64,000 nucleotides of DNA from Adiantum capillus-veneris (GCA_014529385.2 CM043953.1:97973842-98037841), one strand, 5' to 3'; shown: positions 12,942 to 27,290, numbered from the stretch's first letter. Numbers and translations: made by a program. Notes: a model not told the origin generated them from the letters alone.

Positions 12942-14036
12942 TATGTGCTTCACTTATAAAAACAAACGAACAAAGAACATGTCAATGATGATATGTGAGG
13001 AACATGCGTCATTAGACTACCTATGCAGATGCATGCATCACTCATGTATATGCGGGCTCCCAACCACCCCAACAACTCCTCTCTGTTCTTCTCCCCCCCC
13101 CCCCCCCCCCCCTCTTTTTGGCCTGCTAAAGGCCTTAGTGCACTATGGGTGAAGGTCTTCAATTTTCATTACTTGACAAGTGTCCCCAGGGGCTTTGGAA
13201 GTCTTGTGAATAGAAAAACATCACTGTCTTTTAATGCTATTTGCTAAAGTTGCATTCAGCTTTTTGGATTAAAATGTGTATTCATAGGAGTTTGATCCCA
13301 TGATATGAGGTATTGATAAAGATCCTTTTATTTTAAAACTCATAAAAATTCTTGTTTTATTACATTCATTAAATTTTTTATTGAAAAAGCATTAAAATAT
13401 TGTTTGTGTTCTAAATTTAAATTATATTGTTTATTTTACTCCTTTCTCATTCTATTTTATGTCAAAATGTTGATATGCAATGTGCACCTTTCACATTATT
13501 TAAGTGGGGATCTTTGTAATATAAACTACTTGTGATTATATATGTATAATAGATCATGCAATTTTATATTAAAACACAACAAAAATTTCATGTGATTATG
13601 GGCACGTATTTAAACTTACTCTCCCTCATTCCCCTTAACTTAGCAGGCCTTTGTGCCTTCTCACCTCGTTTTTGTTGAGCATTCTTAATTCATTTTATGT
13701 TTAATTTTGTTTTTGGAGTGTTCAATATGTGTCCAATTCATGTCAACTAGTATGTGACCCACATGTTGCTGCGGTCAAGGAAACATGGCTCATTCTCATA
13801 TGGCTATCTTATGTTTCAATTAGAACACTATCAATATTCTCTTTCTACATGTATAGTCTATCGTATTTCTAAAAATGATGCATGTCACAACCTCTTGATA
13901 GATTTAACAAACATGAATGAATGTAAGATGCGGCAAAGCATTCTTTAGAACCAAGTTTGGGAGCTTCTCATAAACATTACCTTTCATGAGGTGCTAGCCT
14001 TTGTTCAACAAATTTAGCAGCGCTCTCCTTCTATTG

Positions 14037-14079
<43 letters not shown>

Positions 14080-15558
14080 CTCCTTTTGGTCTATATGTAA
14101 GATAATGCAAAGCATACTTTAAAACCAAGCTTGGGAGCTTCTCATAAACATTATCTTTCATGAGGTGCTAGCCTTTGTTCAACAAACTTAGAAGTGCTCT
14201 TCTTCTATTGGGGTGGGGAGAGAGAGAGAGAGAGAGAGGAAGAGTCGTCCTTTTGGTCTATCTTGATCTAGCAATGCTACCAAACTTGATGATAGAGATT
14301 AGATAAGTTAGCATGGTGTGAAGAGATGAATGTTAACAGAAGTCAATGTGCTTTATTTTTTTTTGAAAACGGAGTGGATTCTAGAATTGGTTTCAATGAT
14401 AGGAACACAATTGGTTCAATGTCTCTACTCCACTCTCTTACTTGCTTCTATCCTTACGTCTTTCTTATGAGCAAGAATGGTAGAAGTGCACATCATAACA
14501 ACCTATAGGATGTCTTTTCCTTGGTCTACCTAGGGTTGACAAAAGTGCTACCAAGTCAAGAAGTACAAACTGGGTAAGCTAGCAAGTTGTTAAAGATGAG
14601 GACCAACGATTGCTACATTGTGTAAGAAAAGATTGGGGCTCATAGTTTCCAATGTACCAAGAAAGTTTCAAGTTTCAAAGAGATGTTTTGGCTTTCTATT
14701 AATATTAAGAATGTAATTGACCCTTCGATCTATGTTTCTCTCTAGATGACTCGCTTGTATCTCTATCTATGTCTTTTGCAAAAGCATAGCAATGGTTTAA
14801 ATCATCGCTTAATTACAATAATGCATAAGCAACTTAATACAATAAGGTTCACACTATTTTTTCATTTACACTTTTATGTCATTTGTATCTTTAAATGTGA
14901 TAGAACTGAAAGTAGAATAAGGTTGCTTAGTTGTTTATTTTTGTAAGAGTTTTGGCCATTATGTATGTGGTGCAAAATGAAGTTGATGACTAGAAATCAT
15001 GCATGCCATTGATCTTTCTCTCCCTTTCTCCCCGAATTACAAAAGCATCTTCCTCTTTGTGAGAGCATATTGTATTCAACCATTTACATGCTTGAGACTA
15101 TTCCCTTATGCGCAATCTATATCATACCAACCATTTGGCTTAGCTCCTTAGCTCCTTCTCTCTTATATGTGAGGCCGAACATTGAGGCAATGTAGGAGAG
15201 CATCTTTTTGTATGCACATTATATCCTTTGAAAATTTGAGAGTACGAATATCATACCCTTCTTTAGAGTTCATCTTTTGACCACGTCAAAATTATTTTCT
15301 TACATTTTAGCCTGGCCTACATTTCTTTCTCTCCTAGAAACTTCATGGACTCAATTTGTTAGTTGCCACCATTATATCCATAGTAGGGGAGCATCTTCTT
15401 TATGGAAACTTTAATGATGCCTCTAATAAATAAGATACCACCATATTGACATCAATAAAGAAGTATAGAATATTCTAACATCATAGAAAAAACTTCAAAT
15501 TATTTCAAAGATTTGAAGCATATAATAAAATTGGAATGATATAGAAATGATAAACATT

Positions 15559-15640
<82 letters not shown>

Positions 15641-15693
15641 AAAGGTACAAGTAAATGCTTGCTACAATTCAATTTCTCACCCCCCCTACAGTT
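11959..15693. other. AT-rich non-coding DNA with microsatellites
   Basis: No gene recognised. It holds (TC)n(AC)n at 12045-12105, G runs at 12194-12214 and 12562-12593, (TG)n(AG)n at 12880-12940, a 20-nt C run at 13093-13112, and (GA)n tracts at about 14041-14077 and 14218-14238. A ~175-bp tandem duplication (about 13920-14090 and 14095-14265) contains CATGAGGTGCTAGCCTTTG in both units. Open frames here are short and show no domain. Confidence 0.55.
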
Positions 15694-15719
15694 CCCCCCC
15701 CCCCCCCCCCCCCCCCCCC
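15694..15719. repeat. Poly(C) tract
   Basis: 26 consecutive C on the + strand, shortly after a (TC)n(AC)n compound microsatellite (15560-15642). Confidence 0.9.
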
Positions 15720-15829
15720 TATTGGCATTATAGAGCTTTTTGTTGTGCTACTGAAAAAACTTGCCTTAGAATGGGACAAGGCCCTTGCATAATTAATAAA
15801 CATACTTATCAAAGCGTGAAAAAATCCCC

Positions 15830-16103
15830 TGCTACCATTATACAGGGAAGGCGGCCCCTTCTACTCTCCGACTATGGACCTGCCCAGGCGATGGTATCTG
15901 CCGGCCGCTTAAGGGACTCACGTAGTGGAGGGCGGCTTCGCCCATTCATCTCAGCTCCTCTGGATGCGTGCACACCAACCTATTTAAACAAAGGTGAGGG
16001 AACACCTTGGCCCTCACTTAGCCTTGGATTAGGGTTTTTTCTGCTTTGTGTCGTTACTGTCTGAACTTGCTGAGCGATGGAGCTTGCCGCTCAAACCTCT
16101 CAG
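15830..16103 (+). promoter_or_regulatory. Promoter-like GC island with possible first exon
   Basis: This segment is clearly more GC-rich than its neighbours. It has a TATA-like CTATTTAAACA near 15979. About 50 bp further on is TTAGGGTTTT, the telo-box element common in the 5' ends of plant translation and ribosomal genes. An ATG at 16077 opens a nine-codon frame ending in CTCTCAG followed by GTGTTG, a possible but weak splice donor. I found no convincing downstream exon to 17.4 kb. It could be the 5' end of a truncated gene, a non-coding transcript, or a chance match. Confidence 0.35.
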
Positions 16104-17670
<1,567 letters not shown>

Positions 17671-17744
17671 ACGTATTAATATATATACATATTATGTCTA
17701 AAAATAATGAAGCAATTTATCTCCAAAACCTACATAAGCAACTC

Positions 17745-17982
17745 AAATTCTAGTTTTAGCTTCTTGTATTCAAAGATAATCAGTCTTCTTATGAAAAGCT
17801 ACAAAGTTTTATATCGTTGGAGAAATTTAATCTCATAACCAAGGTATTTTGGGAATTTTGAAAAATTTGAAGGGTATTTTGGAAATTTATGACAAAATAT
17901 TTGGGGCATTTCTGGGCTTTTCGAAAATTGAGGGATATCTTGGAAATTTCCACAAATTAGAGAGGTATTTTGGTAGTTTTTC

Positions 17983-18019
<37 letters not shown>

Positions 18020-18041
18020 TATGCATGTGTCTATGTGTGCG

Positions 18042-18088
<47 letters not shown>

Positions 18089-18235
18089 AGTATGTGTGTG
18101 TGTACATATGAATGTATGTATTTGTGTGTGTAAATAAATGAATACATATATGTGTATATGTGTGTGTGTGTTATGCTTGAATCAAAGATTTTCCACATAG
18201 GTCTTGAGGTCTCCTGCTCATGTTCTAGTACAGTG
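17745..18235 (-). repeat. R1 right and tail modules, inverted
   Basis: Read on the - strand, this runs from ACTGTACTAGAACA (about 18225) through an AC/AT-rich stretch with CATGCATATG, a (GT)n, and the tail module also present at 8386-8565. The first part matches 180-470, where it is joined to the R1 left module. Here the left module is missing and gag takes its place. The tail contains short AT/AC microsatellites (17985-18015, 18049-18076). Confidence 0.75.
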
Positions 18236-19631
18236 AATGTGATCCAATTGTTACCTGGACATACAGGTTCTGGATGTCCATGATAGCTGCCGCCATGCAT
18301 TGAGGGTGGAGGGATACCGCTCCAATACGTGGTTGTTGGTCAGCAACAGGGGTATCCCTTTCTTCGATTCTTATGTTGGGGGGGGAGGGTGGTTCTTCTA
18401 TTTGGAGGGTGTTGACCCTGCTAGATGAGGATGATGCCTGATTTCTCTTGCGGACACATGCGTAGTTGGGTCCATGGGCGATTCTGCAGTCACTGCACCG
18501 GATGCGATCGGGGTGCGGCTGGTTATTGTTGCCGTTGTAAGTATTGCTATAAGAATTGCGAGCAAAAAAGCTGCGTGGGACTAAGGCGCCATTTCCGCGG
18601 CCTAATCCCGGGTTGAAATTGGGTGGTGGTGGGCGGGGGTCAGTGCTTCTGTTATTGGTTATAATTTCGGGGCCTCGCCCGGCGGGTGGGTTAGTCCAGT
18701 TGCTGGAGGCAGTGGGGGAAAAATTGTTGGGGCGAGGGTTATTTGGAGGCAAACCTGGTGTTGAGCTTGTGTCGCGTAGCTTTTCGGCCATATTGGCGGC
18801 CACTTCCCAGGTGTTGGGATTCTGCTTTTCTACCTCTCGACGGGCCCAGGGCTTAACGCCGTGCAGGAAACCATGTAGCCTGTCTGCTGTGTGCATCAAT
18901 GGAAGTTGAAGCATCAGTCGACGGTACTTGACAACGTAATCGGATATGTGGTCGTCTTGGCGTAGATCGTGCCACGAGTCTCTGACTTTGTTACCCTCAT
19001 TCTCTGGGACAAAGTAGCTGAGCATGTCTCTTTGTAGGTCCTCCCAGTCTTTCCAGTGCTTTGATAGCTGTTCAGTGAGGAACCATACATAGGCATCATC
19101 GGCCAGGAAGGTTTTGGCCACTTGCACCCATCTGCGTCTGCCTATGTTGTTCCACTGCATGTAGTCTTCTACCTCGCTGAACCACTTGTTGAGTTCCAGT
19201 GAGGTGTGGTGGCCTTTGTATTTCTTTGGGGGAATGGGTTTGAATTTTCCCAGTCTGTTTTCATCTTCTAGATGTCTGTCAGGGCTGTAGTAGCGTCTTT
19301 CACTTTGATCATCCTGATAGTCTTCGTCTTCGTCGACTGTTCCTAGTCTTTCGGGCCGCGGCCGTCTTTGTGTATTTCGTCGCGTGTTGACATTGCTCGT
19401 GCCTGGGCGGTCTTCGTATCGCTGGCCTAGCTGTGTTTGAATCAGGTCGCCCAGGTTAGCCGACATCAAGTTGATCTGTTGTTCCACGGAGGCCATGATG
19501 CGTGCCTCCAGTCTCTTTTCTATTCTGTCTTGGGCATCTTGTCGTGTCTTCGTTTCCTTCTTTTTCTTCTCCTTCTTATTCAGATCAGGTTCGGTCCTGT
19601 ATCTGTCGTCATATTCTTGATCTCCAGCCAT
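18225..19631 (-). mobile_element. Ty3-type gag, intact reading frame
   Basis: An uninterrupted frame of about 469 codons counted from the methionine beginning MAGDQEYDD. The frame is open further upstream, but that part is leader repeat. The N-terminus is charged, with a lysine/glutamate-rich coiled-coil-like stretch (KKEKKKKETK). The central part carries the retrotransposon capsid signature (YVWFLTEQLSKHW, then DHISDYVVKYRRLMLQLP). A glycine/asparagine/proline-rich linker follows, and then a CCHC-like knuckle with non-standard spacing (CSDCRIAHGPNYAC). It ends at the first protease strand (VTIGSHSLY). The stop is supplied by the adjoining R1 sequence. Protease and everything downstream are missing here but are present on + at 9185. 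Confidence 0.9.
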
Positions 19632-20215
19632 TTCTGTACTTTTGTGGCCGAAGCCGAAAGAAAACTCAAAAATATCAAAAATTGAAAAACTGCGAAAAAC
19701 GGGCTTGAAAACGTCGAAAAACGATGATACAGCGTGAAACGGGATCCAAAACGACAAAAACCAAGAAGAACGGGTCAAAAACGATGAAAACCGGTCCCAA
19801 AAGGTGTAAGACGGGGCAAAACGGGGCAAAACGTTGAAAAACGATGAAGAACGTGGAGAAACGCGTCAACACGGGGCAAAACGGCAAGGAACGCGGGTCA
19901 AATGAGGCAAAACGGCGAAAAACAGTGGGGAACGTGGAGAAAACGTAAGGGACGGGGCAAAACAGGCCAAGAACGCGGTGAAAACGGGGCAAAATGGCAA
20001 GGAACGCGGGTCAAACGAGGCAAAACGGCGAAAACCGATGGGGAACGTGGGGAAAACGCAAGGGACGGGGCAAAAACGCAAGGGACGTGGTGAAAACGGG
20101 GCAAAACGGGCCAAGAACACGAAGGAACGTGGAAAAAACAGGGCAGACGGGCTGAAAACGTGGTGACGACCACGGGCCACGGGCCGACGTCGAGTCGGCG
20201 GAAACTCGAGCCGAA
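19632..20215 (-). repeat. Retrotransposon 5' leader with degenerate short repeats
   Basis: Between the primer-binding site and gag lies ~580 bp of degenerate repetition. In + orientation, variants of ACGGGGCAAAACGG and GAACGTGGGGAAAACG recur dozens of times at roughly 10-20 bp spacing from about 19690 to 20160. All three frames stay open for long stretches because of the repeat. The region is where dimerisation and packaging signals lie in LTR elements; a role here is inference. Confidence 0.75.
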
Positions 20216-20227
20216 GCTCTGATACCA
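20216..20227 (-). other. Primer-binding site, initiator tRNA-Met
   Basis: On - the sequence is TGGTATCAGAGC, the standard complement of the 3' end of plant initiator tRNA-Met. It begins two bases after the LTR terminus (GTCACA). This fixes the orientation of the gag half. Confidence 0.93.
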
Positions 20228-20229
20228 AG

Positions 20230-20482
20230 TGTGACGCCCTCGTTCGAGGCGTCGGGGAAAAAGGGCCGTGCCGACTCACTTACGTTGCAAACGGGACCTG
20301 CAGGCAAGCAAACGCATACACAAGAACGCAACTTGAAAACTGAACGCAAGAGGAACACGAGAGTGAGGAACGCGAACGAATGATCAATATCATAAGAAAG
20401 TGTCGAATATAAGAAACGCGAAAAATCACATGAAAACGAAGCTCGCAAGTTGAGGGAAGTGGCACATACTTCCCTTATACAT
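20230..20482 (-). repeat. 5' LTR (R-U5 part) of the Ty3 element
   Basis: Reads on - from TATAAGGGAAGTATGTGCC to GGGCGTCACA and matches 11707-11958 with few differences. Homology stops at the TATA box, so U3 is missing or replaced; upstream sequence (20483-20620) is unrelated to the + strand LTR. Confidence 0.85.
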
Positions 20483-21192
20483 AAGCAAGCCAGAAAAACC
20501 CAAACAACCTCTTTAAGAAGGCTTGTATATAATGAGAGAGTAAGTCCCACATATCCAATTTAATACAAGTAACCACATGAGGTACTTCACAATTTTGCAT
20601 TATCCATTATAACAGCTACATGATATGTCCAATCTCAAATAGTGTTTTTGACTAAAAGATTAAAAGTTCCTTTTTCAAGAGCAAACTCAACTGGAGCACT
20701 TTAAACCAAAAAAAAAAGTTTACAAAGTTCCTTTTCAACAGTGTGGTGCTTATGTGTGTGGCTACAATGTCAAATGAATGTGCTTTTGAACTCGATGATT
20801 AAGGAGGTAATCATTTCCGAATTCTCTTGCGTGTTGAGCAATAGGCTATCAAATTTGAGCTAAGTCTACTTTGCAATTAATCATTCAAGTATAATGCATG
20901 TTAGCCAAATCTAAAAGGATCTTGAAAGAGTGGGAAAGTTGAGATGGGTACCTCACCTAAATGAATATAGTGATTCTATATATTTTTTTTAAAAGGAAAA
21001 AACTCTTGAAAACTTTGTGCAAAGTGCTCTAACGCTAACCCGTTTTAACCTTAACTATAACAAAAGGAAATTGCTTCTATTTAGTTAATATATAAAATAG
21101 AAGAATGCTAAAATAGGGACATTGCCAAATGGTAGCAAATCCACTATCCGCCACAATACTCCTAACCACAACCCAAAAAATATATTCCATGT

Positions 21193-21251
<59 letters not shown>

Positions 21252-21600
21252 TGTAGGGGCGTGTGTTTTTGTGTGTTGGGGGCTTTCATTTTTATTCTTA
21301 TTTTGGGAGAGGGGGTAATTTCTCGGTTTTTCACAACAAGCAAGCAGTCCCTCTAGCTGCTAGGGTTGGTCTCCATGTTGTCATTTAGTGGCCACCTATA
21401 GGCACCACATCACCTTTGTTACTCACAGCTCTATTCCATTCTACTCATGGAACATTGTCCCATGTGACTCCATGTGAAATCTTATCCATAGTGGCTTTAG
21501 ACTTTAGGATTCTTAATTAATGTGCAATCATTGATGCACAAATCCACTTTATCATCAATCGAGGCAGCTCTTATCTAGCTAGTGCTTGAAGGAAACTGTA
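20483..21600. other. Non-coding stretch with (TC)n(GC)n microsatellite
   Basis: AT-rich with no gene recognised. A compound tract of (TC)n then (GC)n lies at 21196-21250. The serine/leucine frames over it are artefacts. Confidence 0.55.
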
Positions 21601-21689
21601 CATGCATATGAGAGTCTACGCTACATGTATAGTGCAACAAGTGCTCAATCTACTCTATCTAGCTGCACAACTCAGGAAGGGCATATCCT

Positions 21690-22252
21690 TGGTGAAGATA
21701 CCTCTTTTCAATTCCGAAGTGTTCACGTGCTTCAAGAAATTTTTAGTTATGGCTGAAAATGTCTCTAAATGTACTATGTGCACCCTCCCTTCAGATCGAG
21801 AGGGGGAGTATATGTCTCATGATTTTAATACATTTCTAACTAATCGTGGGATAAAATACCAATGTATAGTGTCGTATATACCTCAGGAAAATGGTGTTGC
21901 TGAAAGAAAGAACAGGTTGCTTACGGAGATGGCATGATGTATGGTCAAGTCTCAAGCTTTGCCACGTTCATTTTGGCTTGAGGCTATCATGTGTGCTAGT
22001 TATGTACTTAACACGTGTCCTACAAAAGCTTTGCAGTCTATGACTCCTCATCAAGCATGGCATGATAAGAATCCATCTATTGATCACATGCACATTTTTG
22101 TTTGTTTAGCTAATGCTCTAATGCCACAAACACAGCATAGAAAATTGGATGATAAGGCTGTTAAATGCATTTTTGTTGGCTATAGTACTGAAAGAAAAAG
22201 TTACTCTATATATTTATTGAAGATGCAACATGAGACAATTTTGCCTATCTAA
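21690..22252 (+). mobile_element. Ty1/copia integrase fragment
   Basis: Part of the copia integrase core and the region after it. It has REGEYMSHDF, then PQENGVAERKNRLL carrying the expected glutamate, then SFWLEAIMCASYVLNTCPT, DHMHIFVC and KAVKCIFVGYS. An in-frame TGA separates the two parts at about 21935. No gag, protease or RT from the same copy is visible next to it, so this is a truncated remnant. Confidence 0.88.
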
Positions 22253-23850
22253 TACTTGAGCACTTAAATCACCTTGTTTTGTTGGTTCTGCATAGCTTTT
22301 AAGGATTGTTGTAAGGTTAGCTCTCTCAAGTTATTGAGCTATTGATTTGCATTTGCAGCATCATGTGGGGATTGTGATGTTTAGCTTCATGACACTCATT
22401 TGTTCAATAGAACTCAAGAGGTTTTTTGGGATTACTTGATTAACACTATGTTTCAATTTTGTCTATTGTACTAGTTCATATGGTTCTTGTATGGTAAGCA
22501 CTGAGATTTGGCAGTTGCCTTCTTGCAATCAAAACTTATGTTCATAGCTTGAGGGCCATGAATGGCCCATTGTATATTGCTCGCATAATTGAATACATGG
22601 CTGCCCAAAGTGAAGATGCACCATTTTTACATGTGCAAGTGTTCTGTTGTATATTGAGCCAGTGTTTTGGATACACGGCCAGTTTTGGAAGGCATGGTTG
22701 CAGTTGCAGTTGAAGCTGAAGTTGCAGTTGTAGTTGAAGTTGCAGTTGCAGTTGCATCACTTGTATGAGCTTCTTTAAGTATCACCTTCGCAGGGCAAGA
22801 GCAGATTGCCTTGGACGTCGCAAAATGATATGCATCTTTGCACTACTGTATTGCTTAGGTGCTTTTCTGTATGGATCTACCAAGTAATGGCTTCATCACA
22901 TCCACATGTTCTCCATTTGAAATTGCACTTGAGGAGGATATTATATGGTAGCTCATTTATTATTGACTATAAGAAGCACAATTTAGTACTTTTGAAGCTT
23001 GTGAGTATGGCCCCGTGTACAATTCTAGGTTCCAAACACTAATGAGCGTAGCTAATGTTTTGTTATACGAAACATCAAAAAGTGTGTATCTCTTTTTTGT
23101 GTTGTGCATGTAGCTCCTCACAAGTGGACATTATTACTTGCACATTGACTATGCATTTTGTCAGGTTGATAATGCCTATCTAATAGTTGGGTTGAGCATT
23201 TTGATGTTATTCATGATGGGGGCCGCAAAAGGCGTAGAAGAGTAGACAACATTGTGTAGTTTTGAGAGTGGTATGTTTGTATGTGTACCATGTAGGATCA
23301 AAATTTGCTTTCTTCTCTAAAAATGTTTCTCATGAGGTTTCTCTTCATTACCCTTGGAACTATCCACCAAGATTCACATCCATGTCATCAATACTATGCG
23401 CATCATTGTTTGTGGGAGATCAGGGATCTTGTGTGTTTGAAAGTTATTTAATACTCCTTTGTAAAACAAGTCCTTACAAAGATGGCCTTCTTTCTAAATT
23501 TGGAATTTGCCATGATTAGGAGGAAAATATCCTTGATGCTCTTGACTGATGTGTAAACACACTTAGGACTGTCGAGGAATTTTTTTCCTCACTAGGAGGT
23601 TTTTCCCCCGTGCATTGTATATACGCCCATCATTCTAGGGTTAACTTATCTTTCCATTGTGCACTAAGCAATATACTCTCTGTTGTGTGCCTTGAACTTC
23701 TTCATCTTCTCCAAGTTGTGCGTGTTTCCCTACAACCTTAATTTAAACATGGATAGCATCTTGAAACCATATCTAAGCAGGTTTGTTACCATTTTCCTCG
23801 ATAAAGTATAGTGCCTCTAAGGAAGAGCACTTACAACATCTAACGTAGGT
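22253..23850. other. Intergenic stretch with a GTTGCA hexamer repeat
   Basis: No gene recognised. About ten units of an imperfect GTTGCA/GTTGAA hexamer lie at 22696-22757, which gives a glutamine-leucine frame on -. The rest is AT-rich and stop-dense. Confidence 0.55.
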
Positions 23851-25612
23851 GTTTGAATTGTTATTGCAAAACACGTTTTATGCCAAAGAATCCAAGTGTG
23901 ATTTTCTCAAGGAGGAAATCCAGGCATGTGATTTCAACTAATGGGCGACATATGGATAAATCCAAACTGGACGCCATTAAGAGATGACCTTATCCCAAAA
24001 GTCTTGAGGAGCTATAGATTTTCTTGGGATTTGCATGTTTTTACCAATGGTTCATAAAAAATTATGCTCATATTGTTGTTTTGATGATGGATCGATTGAA
24101 ATCCAAGGGGAAAACCTTCTAGTGGAGAGAATCTCAACATCAAATTTTTTATGCTCTCAAGGATGCATTAGCTATAGCTCCTATTTTAGCTATTGTGGAC
24201 TCTATGAAATAGTTTGTGTTGGAAACAGATGCTAGTGATCATGCTATTGGAGCAGTTCTTCTACAAGAGGGAAGGCCAATTCCATTTGAAAGCAAGACTT
24301 TTGATTCTACATAGCAGAATTATTTTGATGGCGAATGATAACTCTATGCAATATTGTCTACTTTGAAAACTTGGTGACATTATTTGTATGGGGCTCAATT
24401 TGAGTGCTTCGATATCGTAAAGGACGTAGCTGATGCTCTTAGTCGTATGCCTGAGATCAACTCTCTTCTTTTCATTGAGCTTCAAAGTGAGTTTTTGGAA
24501 TCTCTAAAGCGGAAATATGAGCATGATGAAAAGTGTGGAGCCATGTGAAAATCAGGGACCCTTCTCACTCCGATGATGGTAGTGTATCTTTAACCTCCAT
24601 TGATGATAAGTACTTACTCCATAAGGGGAGAATTTGTGTACCAATGGACGCAGACGTTTGGCACCAAATTCTTTATGAATGTCATGACGGTCCTAGTGCA
24701 GGGCACCCTGCCATAAAGAAAACTTATGCACTCATATGGCAATAGGTATACTGGATACTGGCCAGGTTTAAACGGGTATGTTCAAGACTATGTCTAGCAT
24801 TGCCAAAAATGTCAAGTGAATAAAGCGGAGCACCTAAAAGTAGGAGGTCTCTTTCATCCATTGGAGATTCCTAACGGTAAATGGAAAAGTATCTCTATGG
24901 ATTTCATTGTGGGTTTCCAGCCATTGTACGAGGTCATGACTTGGTATGGTGGTCACAGATCGGTTGACTAAAGTTTGCAAGTGCATTCCAACCAAGTCCA
25001 CAACTAAAACAACAGAGTTAGCTAAGCTACTTGTTGACAATTTGTATTGACTGTCAAGGATTTTCTCCAAGACCACATGGTTGCTTGTCAAAATGTTCGA
25101 CAAGCACAGGATTGGTACAAAAAGTATGTTGATGGGAAACGTCAACAAGTTATCTTCGCGAAAGGAGAAGAGGTATTTTTACGTGTGCCAGAGCATTCAA
25201 AAATTTTGAAGATTAGGCCAATACCTAAATTATCTCCGAGATATTGTGGCTATTAAAATACTCAAGCAAGTTGAAGATATGGCCTACAAAATCTCGTAAT
25301 CTACGCACTCTTGTATTCATCTAGTCTTTCATGTAAGTCGTTTACTTAAACACTTGCATAGGGATGACAATGTCATTGACCAGCAGATTTGAATTGATTT
25401 CATTGAACCTCCAACCAAGCCACATGAACTTGAGCACATTCTCGACTATCATGATCTATGTATACATCATCGTGTGCATTGACAAGCATTAGTCAAGTGT
25501 AAAGATAGACATGAGGAAGGTGCCACTTGGAAAAACATTAGTGTTCTTAAGAAGAAAGTTCCCACTTTTATTTTTGAGGATGAAAACGCTTCTCCGAGGG
25601 GGGAGTAATGCC
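23851..25612 (+). mobile_element. Heavily decayed Ty3-type pol
   Basis: Fragments in several frames follow the Ty3 order. They are the RT end (YAKESKCDFLKEE near 23880), the RT-RNase H link (FLGFACFYQWF), RNase H (ETDASDHAIGAVLLQEG near 24225, then ADALSRMP), and the integrase zinc region (ECHDGPSAGHPAIKKT near 24680). Integrase core pieces (KSISMDFIVGF) and a chromodomain-like end (EEGATWKNISVLKKK) follow. Stops and shifts are very frequent, so this is an old copy. Confidence 0.85.
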
Positions 25613-27290
25613 ATGCCAAGAGCCAGAGGCAAGGGCCTAGTCTAAATGGAGCTTGGGAGTTGCCTTTATAAGGAGTACTAGGAGGAGATATGGGTTCTAG
25701 ACACTTTGGTCTCACACTTGGAGACATAGGTTCTAGACACTCTAGTCTCACATAACTCAATCAACGGGGCATTGGCACAAGTTAGAACCCTTGCTTTGCG
25801 TGTTGGTCTTCAAAACACCTGGTTGAGAAAGTGATGATTCTTTCCAAATTAAAAGTAAAAAATGCATTAAAATCAATATTTCCCAACCTTGTTGCTCGTC
25901 CTTTGCCATTTTTTGCAAAAGCTAGAAGCAAACTCTTTTTCGAGAGTAAATTTTTGGATGGATGTTGAAGTCCTTGCAACATAGTAGGAAGTACTAACTA
26001 CAATGTGATAAATCTTTTGCATAGCCTTGGTCTTGCATGTTGTTGCTTAAATTCCCAAGTGGAACCCTTCTAGTCTGATTTTGTGAGTTTTGTATGTGGG
26101 TCATAGTCATGGCTTTCTTATGTATTGTACTTTGGATCAGCTCATAGCCATAGATTCCTTGAGCCTTCTTAGTTTCTTTGTAAGCCCCTTGGCTTTGTTC
26201 ATGTCAACATGACATCATGGTGTACAACTTCAAAACACCCCAAGTCCATATGTTGATAGCATCCCTCAAACTTTTGGAGCGACTTGTAGACATCTTCCAT
26301 GAATATCCCATGCATCAAGCTATGGCCCTTCTCACAAGAGCATCAGAAATTAACTCGGGGAAAATCTACTCGTGACTTCCTGCAAAATTATCTTTTAGAT
26401 GAAATAGGAAAAACCACATAAAATCATGAAATCTCAAACCTTATGGCCATTCCTCTATCGATGTGCTATGTCTCATGCCATGCATAGGTAGAAGTTTGAT
26501 CTCCCTTGTATGGTGTTTTGGTTGTGCATGGCATGGCTTGTGGAAAAATAAGCTTTGGCACCTTTGGCCACACCCTTTCTCTCTAGTGAGAGGTAAGGGG
26601 GTCAATACCTCACATCTTTGCAGTTTCTTCTCATTTGACACTCCTATGCATGACAAATTAGTTTTGAAATTTTGGAAAATTCCACAAACTAACCTTGTGT
26701 AAAATCAGACAATGTTCTATAGCGTGACAATAATTTTTGAAGATCCATTAGATGTGATAGCCCTTGAAGAACCATTGCATGCATTGGAAGAGCCTGAGGT
26801 ATAACCCCTTGGAGAACCACCCCAGCTCAGAGTTGAAACCCTCCTTGAAAGCGAAAAAAATATGTTTGATTGTTTGTGGTATGCAATTCTTTGCACACTC
26901 CTTGCCTCTATGTGGGAAGGTTCCCCAAAGATGGGTTTTTGACCAAACCCGGGATAGTAGGGTGCCCCAAAAATTCTAAACATGTGAACCAAACCAGGGG
27001 TATGGCATTGACAACGTGCAAGAAATGCAAGGGGATAGGAAAAACACTTATGTGTGCTTATTGCGACCTTTTTGACCTATGGCATTGATGGAGGCTCTTC
27101 ATTTGGAGCATGACATCTCCTTTTTGGAGGAGATGCATCCCCAATTTGATGTTGGATCTCTTCATGCGGATTGTTCTCATCACCCATAGAGAGTCCTCTT
27201 TTGGAGATCTCACAAAGAGTCTTATTAGGATCTCTCTCTTCTTGGGCAGTTGGAAGAATACCATGTGTGTGGAGTTGCTATTGAACTAGC
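25613..27290. other. Sequence 3' of the decayed Ty3 element; no gene seen
   Basis: May include remains of its LTR (GGTTCTAGACACT is repeated at about 25690 and 25730), but no clear LTR ends were found. Frames on both strands are short and match no family I know. Confidence 0.4.
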
